Below are positions 44,958-52,745 of a stretch of DNA of 64,000 nt, piece after piece (positions within the stretch are counted from its first letter, which is position 1; each line of letters starts with the position of its first letter). The translations under genes and the position numbers were made by a program. Origin of the DNA: an uncultured Cryomorphaceae bacterium (GTDB taxonomy: Bacteria; Bacteroidota; Bacteroidia; Flavobacteriales; Schleiferiaceae); the NCBI GenBank assembly GCA_902614915.1, contig CACMMX010000005.1, positions 1 through 64,000 of the forward strand, written 5' to 3'. The notes beneath the pieces were generated by a model. The model was not told where the DNA came from. It saw nothing but the letters and a program-made list of their open reading frames with translations, and ran no database searches.

Positions 44958-46502
44958 ATGCCGGATATTTTATGGGTTGATGATGAAATTCATATGCTCA
45001 AAGGCCATTTGCTTTTTTTGGAGGGCAAGGGCTATACATTTCAAACTTGTAATAACGGTGGTGATGCCATTGAACTTTTTGATAATAAAGCTTTTGATGC
45101 GGTCTTTTTAGATGAAAATATGCCTGGATTGTCTGGCTTAGAAGTACTGGAGCAAATGAAGTTGAAACGCCCTGAAACCCCTATCGTGATGATTACCAAA
45201 AGCGAAGAGGAGCAAATTATGGAAATGGCGATTGGTTCAAAAATCGCCGATTACCTCATAAAACCTGTGAATCCGAACCAAGTTTTATTGTGTTTGAAGA
45301 AACTTCTCAAGGGAAAAGAACTTGTTTCCAAAAAAACTACTAGAGGCTATCAGCAAGTATTCGGAAAATTGACCATGGAAATGCAACAATTAGAAACATG
45401 GCAAGAATGGTCGGATTTCTATCGTGAATTATTGAAGTGGGAATTGGAACTTGAGAAAAGCGCAGAGGAAGGACTGAAAAGCGTCTTATCAACTCAAAAA
45501 AGCGAAGCCAACGAGTTGTTTTCTCGTTTTATTTCAAATAATTACGAGCGTTGGTTTGAATCTAAGGAGCGTCCTATGCTTTCTCATGAGGTTGTAAGCA
45601 AGATTGTTGGTCCAAAGATTAAAGCTGGTGAAAAAGTGTTTTTTGTTGTGGTGGATAACCTTCGATTAGATCAATGGATGGTTATTAAACCAATGATTTT
45701 AGAAGATTTTACCATAAAGTCAGAAGGTATCTACAGTAGTATTTTACCTAGTGCTACACAATATGCTAGAAATGCACTTTTTGCAGGAATGCTTCCTTTA
45801 GACATTAAGAACAAATTTCCAAAATATTGGAAAGAAGAGAATGAAGACGGTAGTTTGAATGAATTTGAAGGAGAACTCTTTAAAGAAAAGTTGAAAAGCT
45901 TGGGACTTGAATCAAAGAATGTCAAGTATACTAAGGTGACAAATATTCGTTGGGCTAATAAGTTTATTGCAAATATTCATCAAAATAAGGAGACGGATGT
46001 AGCAGTATTGGTTTACAATTTTGTTGATACACTTTCACACGCTAGAACAGATGTTGAGGTTATTAAAGAATTGGCTTCAGATGACAATGCCTACCGCAGA
46101 GTTACTGCAACCTGGTTTGAAGGCTCTCCATTGCGTAAGGCATTGAAATGGGCAGCGGAAAATGGTTTTAAAGTATTACTTACCACAGATCACGGAACGG
46201 TTAATGTCAATAAGGCATCAAGGTTGGTAGGAACACGCGACTTGACTACGAATCTGCGTTTTAAGAATGGCAATGGAATAAGCTATCAGGAAAAACACAG
46301 TTTTGTAATTAAGAAACCAGAAAAAATAGGATTGCCCAAAAACCACATTGCAGATGAATATATTTTCGCGTTGAGTGATTATTTCTATGCCTATCCCAAT
46401 AACTTTAATCATTACGTAAATTATTATCGCAATACATATCAGCACGGTGGGGTATCTTTGGAGGAATTAATTATTCCTTATGTTATCCTCGAAGGAAAAT
46501 GA
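44958..46502 (+). CDS. porX: T9SS regulator PorX: response regulator with PglZ domain
   Basis: The 514-residue protein has a CheY-like receiver at about 1-120, with acidic Asp8/Asp9, the phospho-acceptor Asp52 in VFLDENMPG and KPVN. A helical linker follows, then a PglZ alkaline-phosphatase-like domain at about 200-514 (VVDNLRLDQW, LLTTDHGTVNV, and QHGGVSLEELIIP at the end). That architecture is PorX, which works with the sensor PorY to control the type IX secretion system and is reported to hydrolyse oligonucleotides. It overlaps tsaE by 23 bases. PorY is not in the window. Confidence 0.95.
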   Translation: MPDILWVDDEIHMLKGHLLFLEGKGYTFQTCNNGGDAIELFDNKAFDAVFLDENMPGLSGLEVLEQMKLKRPETPIVMITKSEEEQIMEMAIGSKIADYLIKPVNPNQVLLCLKKLLKGKELVSKKTTRGYQQVFGKLTMEMQQLETWQEWSDFYRELLKWELELEKSAEEGLKSVLSTQKSEANELFSRFISNNYERWFESKERPMLSHEVVSKIVGPKIKAGEKVFFVVVDNLRLDQWMVIKPMILEDFTIKSEGIYSSILPSATQYARNALFAGMLPLDIKNKFPKYWKEENEDGSLNEFEGELFKEKLKSLGLESKNVKYTKVTNIRWANKFIANIHQNKETDVAVLVYNFVDTLSHARTDVEVIKELASDDNAYRRVTATWFEGSPLRKALKWAAENGFKVLLTTDHGTVNVNKASRLVGTRDLTTNLRFKNGNGISYQEKHSFVIKKPEKIGLPKNHIADEYIFALSDYFYAYPNNFNHYVNYYRNTYQHGGVSLEELIIPYVILEGK

Positions 46503-46953
46503 CGTTCTTAGATTCCAACAGGTCCAATTAGACGATTTGCCTATAGTGGCTATGGAAATACTTCAATTTGCAAGGTGTAGTGTTAATTTACTTCAAGCTC
46601 CAATGGGTTTTGGTAAAACAACCTTGTGTAATCAGATTATCAAGCAATGGGGCAGCAAAACTGAAGGGTCTTCTCCAACCTTTTCTTTAGTGGAAGAACA
46701 CCAAGGTCCGAATGGAATACTCTATCATGCAGATGCATATCGTATTGAAGAGGAAGAGGAGGCCTTTGATATTGGTTTTGAGGAATACATTGAATCTTGC
46801 AACCCTTTGTGGATTGAATGGCCGGAAAAAGTGGTATCTTTCTTACCTTTCAAGGTAGGAGTCGTGTACATTAAAATTGAGAGCACTCATACTCGCACGA
46901 TAGAATTTTACCCAGAATTGTATACGGCTCAAATACAATGGAAATATGAGTGA
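46480..46953 (+). CDS. tsaE: tRNA threonylcarbamoyladenosine synthesis ATPase
   Basis: TsaE is the ATPase of the complex that makes t6A37 in ANN-decoding tRNAs. The 157 residues include the P-loop APMGFGKTT, where Ala stands in place of the usual first Gly, then SSPTFSLVEEH and a DAYRIEEEEE segment in place of the usual DLYR. The only in-frame ATG is at 46480, inside porX. The C-terminus overlaps the start of ald by 8 bases. The porX-tsaE-ald order is common in Bacteroidota. Confidence 0.93.
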   Translation: MLSSKENDVLRFQQVQLDDLPIVAMEILQFARCSVNLLQAPMGFGKTTLCNQIIKQWGSKTEGSSPTFSLVEEHQGPNGILYHADAYRIEEEEEAFDIGFEEYIESCNPLWIEWPEKVVSFLPFKVGVVYIKIESTHTRTIEFYPELYTAQIQWKYE

Positions 46954-48157
46954 TTATTTAAGTTGGTCAGAGACTGCTTTGGCAACCCAGGAGGAGCGAT
47001 TGGCTGTAGATACTAAAAATGCTAAGTTGTTTATTGGTGTTCCCCGTGAGCGCGATATGGATGAACATCGCATTCTTTTAAATCCTGCAGCAGTTGAGGT
47101 ATTGGTTCAAAATGGAAATAAAATCCTTTTTGAAAGCGGAGCAGGGTTACTTGCTGGATGGGAAGACAAAGAATTCGCAGCAGCTGGTGCAAATATATCT
47201 TCAGATGCCAATAGCATTTTTCAATGTGATATAATTGCAAAAGTTGCCCCTCCTAATGAAAAAGAGATTGCCATGATGAAAGGCAATCAAACACTGATTA
47301 GTGCACTACAGTTGCGTACAAGAGATAGGGACTTTTTTAAAGCTTTAGCAGATAAGAAAATTACAGGTATTGCTCTTGAAGAAGTTCGTGATGCAGGTGA
47401 TCAAAGTGCTCTTCGTATTGCAATGAGTGAAATAGCAGGACAGCAGGCAGCTCGATTAGCTGCTAGTTTACTGGCTGAAGGATTAAGCGGTAAAAGAAAG
47501 GGTAAATTAATGGGAGGTGTTCCCGGTGTTGCTCCGGCGACAGTATTAGTCATTGGCGCGGGCGTTGCAGGAATGGCTGCTGTCCGACTTTCGCGCGGTA
47601 TGGGTGCTGAGGTTGTCGTATTAGATTATAGTATAAGTAAACTTCGATATGCTTCAGAGCAAATGGGCGGCGAATTAGTCACAGAATTAATTCAGGAATC
47701 TTTGCTTAAAAGTAGACTTCAACGAGTAGATGTGGTCATAGGCGCACTTTCACCTGTAGATGGAAGAACACCCACGGTAGTTACGGAAGAGATGGTAAAG
47801 TTAATGCCTGAAGGTAGTGTGATAATTGACATTAGCATTGATAGTGGTGGTTGTTTTGAAACTTCTGAAATCACTTCTCACGCTGAACCAACGTTTGTAG
47901 TTCATGATGTATTGCATTATTGCGTTCCAAACATGAATAGTGCTGTAGGAAATACATCCAGCATTGCTATGAGCAATATTGTGGGCCCCATGCTGATGCA
48001 ATTATCGGAAAATGGTGGGGTTAAAGAAAGTCTTTATTTCGACTTAAATATTCGGGCGGGTCTTTACCTGTACGGGGGGTTACTTACTAAACGTCATTTG
48101 GGTGAGTATTTTGATTTGCCTTATTCTAGTGATGATCTTCTTTTTGGAAATTTATAA
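46946..48157 (+). CDS. ald: alanine dehydrogenase
   Basis: Ald interconverts L-alanine and pyruvate plus ammonia with NAD. The 403-residue protein has the AlaDH/PNT N-terminal domain (GVPRERDMDEHRILLNPAAV), the NAD-binding motif VLVIGAGVAGMAAVR and the substrate segment with the catalytic His (VVHDVLHYCVPNMNSAV). The N-terminus carries about 25 extra residues compared with the E. coli-type enzyme. It is cytoplasmic. A direct link to T9SS regulation by porX is not implied by the enzyme itself; the linkage is positional. Confidence 0.93.
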   Translation: MSDYLSWSETALATQEERLAVDTKNAKLFIGVPRERDMDEHRILLNPAAVEVLVQNGNKILFESGAGLLAGWEDKEFAAAGANISSDANSIFQCDIIAKVAPPNEKEIAMMKGNQTLISALQLRTRDRDFFKALADKKITGIALEEVRDAGDQSALRIAMSEIAGQQAARLAASLLAEGLSGKRKGKLMGGVPGVAPATVLVIGAGVAGMAAVRLSRGMGAEVVVLDYSISKLRYASEQMGGELVTELIQESLLKSRLQRVDVVIGALSPVDGRTPTVVTEEMVKLMPEGSVIIDISIDSGGCFETSEITSHAEPTFVVHDVLHYCVPNMNSAVGNTSSIAMSNIVGPMLMQLSENGGVKESLYFDLNIRAGLYLYGGLLTKRHLGEYFDLPYSSDDLLFGNL

Positions 48158-48169
48158 CATTTGTTACCA

Positions 48170-48532
48170 ATGCATTTTTTGCGTCGATTCTTATTCTACA
48201 TCATTGGTATTGGACTTGGGGTCTCGTTGGTCTTTGCATTTTTTGGCGATAGGAATTTTGACTATGCCTATGGACCTAAAGCTCGAGTAAAAAAGAATTT
48301 TCGAACCAAGTTTATTGATTCTACTACCCTAATGCATGCACTGTTGGATATGCGCTCAGATAGTATCTACTATCACGCAGTAGCTAATGGTGAAATTCAC
48401 TTAGGTGCTAGCGCCCCTAGAAAAGAACCTTGTGGTGAATATCTGTACACCTTTTTGCACAAGGGTTATACCTATAAAATGATATTAGAAAATTGTGATA
48501 CCGTGAGAGTATTAAGCCTAGAGTTGGACTGA
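48170..48532 (+). CDS. small membrane-anchored protein, DUF4258-like
   Basis: From ATG 48170 the protein has 120 residues with one N-terminal membrane segment (FYIIGIGLGVSLVFAFF). A periplasmic or surface part with VKKNFRTKF and two cysteines follows. A TTG at 48161 would add three residues, but ATG is the better start. The pattern resembles the DUF4258-type proteins often found after ald in Flavobacteriia; this is a recollection rather than a search result. Function is unknown. It lies 12 bases after ald. Confidence 0.65.
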   Translation: MHFLRRFLFYIIGIGLGVSLVFAFFGDRNFDYAYGPKARVKKNFRTKFIDSTTLMHALLDMRSDSIYYHAVANGEIHLGASAPRKEPCGEYLYTFLHKGYTYKMILENCDTVRVLSLELD

Positions 48533-48534
48533 GA

Positions 48535-49698
48535 CTAAGAATTTCTACGAGCAAGCTCCTCACGAATTAATTTGAGTTCTCGTCCAGTTTGCCCTCCCAC
48601 TGATGTATTTTCTTCCGCACGGCGAAATAAATAAGGCAAAACGTCTCGCACAGGTCCAAAGGGCAAATATTTTACTGTATTTAATCCGGCATGAGATGCG
48701 TTAAAACTGATGTGGTCGCTCATTCCAAAAAGCTGAGCCACATGAACTCGCTGATGGTTTAGAGGTAATTTTGCGTCTTCTAAAAGCCTTGCGGTAAGTT
48801 GTACGCTTTCTTCATTGTGTGTACCAATAACTACCGCCATGTGCTGAATATTATTTATAACAAGCCTAAGTGCTTCGTTGTAGTCATGGTCGGTCGCAGC
48901 CTTATTTAGATGTATTGGTGAAGGATAACCTTTTGTTTTTGCCCTTTTACGTTCCTTTTCCATATAAGCGCCACGAACAATCTTTACCGCATAGATGTAG
49001 CCATTTTGTTTGGCTTTATCAAGGGCCTTTTTAAGGTGAGCAAAACGATCATGCCGATAAAGCTGTGCAGTGTTATAGACAATAGGCATCTCACGATTGT
49101 ATTGGTTCATATATTGAATTACAAGTTCATCTACGGCAGGTTGAATCCAGCTTTCTTCAGAATCAACCATCACAGGAATTTGCAACTCAGCTGCCTTTTC
49201 TATGATTGTTTGCCATCGATTAAGTGTGCGATTCCATGCAAATTTTTCTTTTCTATTCAGTTGTTTTTTTTGAGTGATTTTTTCATAAATATTTATATTT
49301 CCTAATCCCGTTGGCTTGAATACTCCAAAGGATACATTGTCGTTAATCTTAGCATATTGGAGCGTTTCAATAGTTGTTGCTAGTGTCCGATTGAAATCTT
49401 GTTCTTGTGCCTTTCCTTCAACACTATAATCCAAAATTGCTCCCACATTCATGGTAGCCAGCCGATTAATTTGTTCACGACATTCTTCAACACTTTCACC
49501 ACCGCAAAATTGGCGAAAAACGGTAGCCTTTAAAATTCCTTTAATGGGGAGTTTAACTGCTAGTGCAGTTATAGTGAACGACTTAAGAATACGAACTACC
49601 ATTGGGCTACTAAGTGCAGAGAATAGTAGTTTGCTTTGAAGCAAATCAATTTTTGTTTTCATTTTGAACGCCGTCTCGGTATTCGAGAAGTCTATCAT
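48535..49698 (-). CDS. proline dehydrogenase
   Basis: The FAD enzyme oxidises proline to pyrroline-5-carboxylate. It is a stand-alone TIM-barrel form: VRGAYMEKERKRAKTKGYPSPI with the conserved YMEKER, GTHNEESV, and LPFGPVRDVLPYLFRRAEEN at the C-terminus. I use ATG 49698 (387 residues). The frame continues to a TTG at 49719, but that TTG lies within the TATATTTG -7 box, which makes the shorter form nearly certain. It is divergent from aroB. No pyrroline-5-carboxylate dehydrogenase is in the window. Confidence 0.93.
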   Translation of the reverse strand: MIDFSNTETAFKMKTKIDLLQSKLLFSALSSPMVVRILKSFTITALAVKLPIKGILKATVFRQFCGGESVEECREQINRLATMNVGAILDYSVEGKAQEQDFNRTLATTIETLQYAKINDNVSFGVFKPTGLGNINIYEKITQKKQLNRKEKFAWNRTLNRWQTIIEKAAELQIPVMVDSEESWIQPAVDELVIQYMNQYNREMPIVYNTAQLYRHDRFAHLKKALDKAKQNGYIYAVKIVRGAYMEKERKRAKTKGYPSPIHLNKAATDHDYNEALRLVINNIQHMAVVIGTHNEESVQLTARLLEDAKLPLNHQRVHVAQLFGMSDHISFNASHAGLNTVKYLPFGPVRDVLPYLFRRAEENTSVGGQTGRELKLIREELARRNS

Positions 49699-49716
49699 GT
49701 TCTGTGCTTTGGTACT

Positions 49717-49724
49717 CAAATATA
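49717..49724 (-). promoter_or_regulatory. candidate -7 box for the proline dehydrogenase gene
   Basis: The minus strand reads TATATTTG, an exact TAnnTTTG match, ending 18 bases before the ATG at 49698. It overlaps the TTG that a longer ORF would use as start, so it helps to decide the start. No convincing -33 box is seen. Confidence 0.5.
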
Positions 49725-49738
49725 GTGCCGATAAGTGT

Positions 49739-49746
49739 TACTTTTG
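49739..49746 (+). promoter_or_regulatory. candidate -7 box for aroB-aroA
   Basis: TACTTTTG matches TAnnTTTG exactly and ends 4 bases before the aroB ATG, so transcription from it would give an almost leaderless mRNA. It lies back to back with the proline dehydrogenase box within a 52-base gap. No -33 box is evident. Confidence 0.3.
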
Positions 49747-49750
49747 AGAT

Positions 49751-50779
49751 ATGCATTGTACAGAAATAACTTCATACTTTGGAGCAGAAGGATTTAGAGC
49801 CTTAGATCAATTCTTATTCAAAAAGAAGGTATCCAAGACATTCATTTTAGTGGATGAAAATACTGCTTCCTGCATTGGTGAATTCTCTAATCAGCTAGAG
49901 CACTTAGATTCCGATTTTGATATTCTTGAAGTGCCCTCTGGTGAGGAGAGTAAGTCTGTTGAAGTAGTTGTTCAACTCTGGGAATCCCTGTTAAAATATG
50001 GTGCAGATCGTCAGGCGCTATTGATAAATCTTGGCGGTGGTATGATTTGTGATTTAGGCGCCTTTGTTGCCTCCACTTATAAACGTGGTATAAGCTATGT
50101 TCAGGTACCTACATCACTTCTGGCTATGGTTGATGCATCAATTGGTGGTAAAACAGGAATAAACTTTCAAGGTCTGAAAAATCAAATAGGGACCTTCAGT
50201 GAGCCAGATGCAATAGTGATTGCACCTATGTTTTTAGCCTCCTTATCTAAAAAGGAATGGATTAGCGGTCATGGAGAAATGATCAAGCATTCACTTTTGA
50301 ATGGAAGCGATTGGCCTGCAATCTTACAATTGGATGCGTCTATGAATATAGAGGAGGAGATTCGGCGTTCTGTGCAAATTAAATCAGATGTGGTCTCTTT
50401 AGATTTCAAAGAGAGCGGATTCAGAAAAGTACTTAACCTTGGGCATACCTTTGGTCATGCTTGGGAGAGTTTGATGTTAGAGAAAGGCACACCAATTCCG
50501 CACGGTATGGCTGTTATTCAAGGATTACACCTTGCATTGGCATTAAGTCAGCAAGATGAATTACAGAAGGAATTGTCCGGCAAGTATCCTTGGGAATTTG
50601 TAAATGACGATGACTTAACGCAACTCTGGACCAATCAGTTGGCGGATAAAAAAAATCAGAACCAAAGTATTCAATTTGTACTTATAGATGGATTAGGCCA
50701 ACCTACCATTGACAATCCTGTGGATATCAAACGTTGGATGGATTGTATACTACTCTTAAACCAGAAAGTCCATGGCTGA
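49751..50779 (+). CDS. aroB: 3-dehydroquinate synthase
   Basis: AroB cyclises DAHP to 3-dehydroquinate with NAD and a divalent metal, in the shikimate pathway. The 342 residues show the NAD site LGGGMICDLGAFVASTYKRG, PTSLLAMVDASIGGKTGIN and the metal ligands in SGHGEMIKHS and NLGHTFGHA. Length is normal. It overlaps aroA by 8 bases, so the two shikimate genes are coupled. Confidence 0.97.
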   Translation: MHCTEITSYFGAEGFRALDQFLFKKKVSKTFILVDENTASCIGEFSNQLEHLDSDFDILEVPSGEESKSVEVVVQLWESLLKYGADRQALLINLGGGMICDLGAFVASTYKRGISYVQVPTSLLAMVDASIGGKTGINFQGLKNQIGTFSEPDAIVIAPMFLASLSKKEWISGHGEMIKHSLLNGSDWPAILQLDASMNIEEEIRRSVQIKSDVVSLDFKESGFRKVLNLGHTFGHAWESLMLEKGTPIPHGMAVIQGLHLALALSQQDELQKELSGKYPWEFVNDDDLTQLWTNQLADKKNQNQSIQFVLIDGLGQPTIDNPVDIKRWMDCILLLNQKVHG

Positions 50780-51986
50780 GGTTATGCAGTTACAGAAACT
50801 AAGTGGTTCTATAACTGGTCGATTTGAATTGCCACTCAGTAAGAGTATGGTTAATCGAGCATTATTATTAGCAGCACTGTATCCGGAGATTACCTTGAGT
50901 GGAATGAGCACTTCCAAGGATAGTCAGTATTTAAAAGAGGTATTGGATGGTTATTTGGGTGAATCTGTACATGTTGGTGACGGCGGAACTACATTGCGCT
51001 TTGCGAGTGCCTATTGGGCTTGCCAACTGGGGGCTAGTCAAGAACTTGGTGGAACAACAAGATTAAATAAGCGCCCAATCGCGCCGTTGGTGGGTGCATT
51101 GAATGCTTTAGGTGGTGATGTACGTTATGCATTAACCAATAAGGAGGCACCGCTTGTAATTCATGGAAAAGAATTAACAGGCGGTTACTACAAATTTGGG
51201 CATTTGGAAAGCTCTCAATTCATAACTGCCCTGATGCTCATCAGTCCCAAAATGAAACAAGGGTTGCATCTTGAATGGGACAGCGTTCCTTCCCAGTCAT
51301 ATTTAGTGATGACCGCGGCTATTTTACGTGAAGCAGGATTTAAAGTTTTACTAACACCAGAAGAATTTAAAATCACTGGGGGACAGCAACCTAAAAAGGC
51401 TGAACTTTTCATGGAGCGTGATTGGTCAGCTGCTGCATTTTGGTGTGAAACTGTTGCCTTAGCTAACAAGGCAGAGATAGAGCTTTTAGGTTTCCAAAAA
51501 GAAAGTTTTCAAGGAGACAGTCGCGTGTTGGATTATTTTGAGCCTTTAGGCGTTAAGCACTATTTTAAAGGAGGCTCCTTATTTTTACAAAAGGCCCCCG
51601 TCTTGCCTTTAGGTAAGTTCTCAGCAAACCTGATATCAGAACCGGATCTAGCGCTACCATTAATTACCACTTTAGTAATGCAAAAAATTCCTTTTGAAAT
51701 CAACGGTTTACAGACTTTAGTGGTAAAAGAAAGCAATCGAATTGAGGCTCTTTCGGAGATGGCCGAGCGTTTTGGAGTGGAATTAAAAACCACGATGGAT
51801 AGCATTTCGTGTTTGGAATATCCCAATGAATATATTCTGGAAGACAATTGCTTCAATACACATGACGACCATCGAATTGCAATGTCCTTAGCACCTATTT
51901 CATTGCTATTTCCACTGCGTATAGAGCATCCAGAAGTTGTTGACAAGAGTTATCCTGAATTCTGGCAACACTTTGCTGAACTTTGA
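50772..51986 (+). CDS. aroA: 3-phosphoshikimate 1-carboxyvinyltransferase (EPSP synthase)
   Basis: AroA transfers the enolpyruvyl group from PEP to shikimate-3-phosphate. The 404 residues include the N-terminal PLSKSMVNRALLLAAL (Lys-Ser and Arg contacts), DGGTTLRFA, TRLNKRPIAPLVGALNALGG, SSQFITALML and the C-terminal THDDHRIAMSLAP. It is somewhat shorter than E. coli AroA, as often in this phylum. An ATG at 50784 could also be the start. The gene lies after aroB, and a 243-base stretch follows without any gene I can support. Confidence 0.95.
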   Translation: MAEVMQLQKLSGSITGRFELPLSKSMVNRALLLAALYPEITLSGMSTSKDSQYLKEVLDGYLGESVHVGDGGTTLRFASAYWACQLGASQELGGTTRLNKRPIAPLVGALNALGGDVRYALTNKEAPLVIHGKELTGGYYKFGHLESSQFITALMLISPKMKQGLHLEWDSVPSQSYLVMTAAILREAGFKVLLTPEEFKITGGQQPKKAELFMERDWSAAAFWCETVALANKAEIELLGFQKESFQGDSRVLDYFEPLGVKHYFKGGSLFLQKAPVLPLGKFSANLISEPDLALPLITTLVMQKIPFEINGLQTLVVKESNRIEALSEMAERFGVELKTTMDSISCLEYPNEYILEDNCFNTHDDHRIAMSLAPISLLFPLRIEHPEVVDKSYPEFWQHFAEL

Positions 51987-52229
51987 AGATTTATGATAGG
52001 TAGTTGTGATGCTTTCTTTTGCGCTTGGGGTTTTAAGATTCACCTGAACACGAGCGGTAATTCCATACCAATGGATTCTGCAAACTATTCCTACGAATTT
52101 TGAATACATTCCTTTGGTCCCTATGAAACTGGATTAATGGGAGAGGCAAACATAATTTTGCTTTCCTATGAAGTTGGACAAATTATGAGTTCAACTCTAA
52201 CGATGTGAAAAAGAAAAACTTTTACTAAA

Positions 52230-52679
52230 TCAGTAATAATTGACCAATTCAAGTCTAAATACTAATGGACTATACTCCGGGATTCCCAATCGTGCTGTAC
52301 TGCCGTATCCCAAGGTGGATGGAAAAACAACTACGGCCCGCCCGCCTTCACCAATAATTTTTAGACCTTCCTGAAAACCGACAACAAGTCCAGCTAAAGG
52401 AAAGTGATCTGATGGCGACCAGACATTGGCGAAAACAGTAGAATCTAGAAGGTATCCCATATGCTTGAAACTTACCTCATGGGAAGAATCTGGTATTCTA
52501 TTTGGGTTACCCGCTTGTTCAATGTGATAGTATAAACCTGTTCCACTTCCAGTGAATTCTAACCCCGAGTTTTCAATCCACACTTGAATATCATCCATCT
52601 GCTGCTGTAGGCGCTCCTTATCAGATGTGCAATTAGACAAAAGAAACACCGTAATCAAAAAAAGAAGAATTTTATTCAT
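52230..52679 (-). CDS. FKBP-type peptidyl-prolyl isomerase lipoprotein
   Basis: The 149-residue protein has a lipoprotein signal (LLFLITVFLLSNC, lipobox Cys17) and an FKBP domain at about 45-149. The FKBP pattern is seen in SHEVSFKHMGYLLDSTVFAN, VVGFQEGLKIIGEGGRAVVVFPSTLGYG and VFRLELVNYY. It would help fold proteins in the periplasm or outer membrane. It resembles the Bacteroidota lipoproteins (GldI-like) tied to gliding or secretion, though it is shorter and I do not assign it to them. It is divergent from the sensor kinase gene. Confidence 0.88.
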   Translation of the reverse strand: MNKILLFLITVFLLSNCTSDKERLQQQMDDIQVWIENSGLEFTGSGTGLYYHIEQAGNPNRIPDSSHEVSFKHMGYLLDSTVFANVWSPSDHFPLAGLVVGFQEGLKIIGEGGRAVVVFPSTLGYGSTARLGIPEYSPLVFRLELVNYY

Positions 52680-52745
52680 GGCTTAAATGTAATCAAACGG
52701 CTATGAAGTCAATTAGGAAAGCTCAATTTTGACTAACATTGTGGT

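Noticed and set aside
51560-51946. 128-codon minus-strand ORF inside aroA
   Set aside because: aroA is certain by its motifs, so this is a shadow frame.
52117-52187. Imperfect direct repeat CTATGAAACTGGA and CTATGAAGTTGGA
   Set aside because: Only two copies, not linked to any recognised site. The surrounding 243 bases hold no supportable gene.
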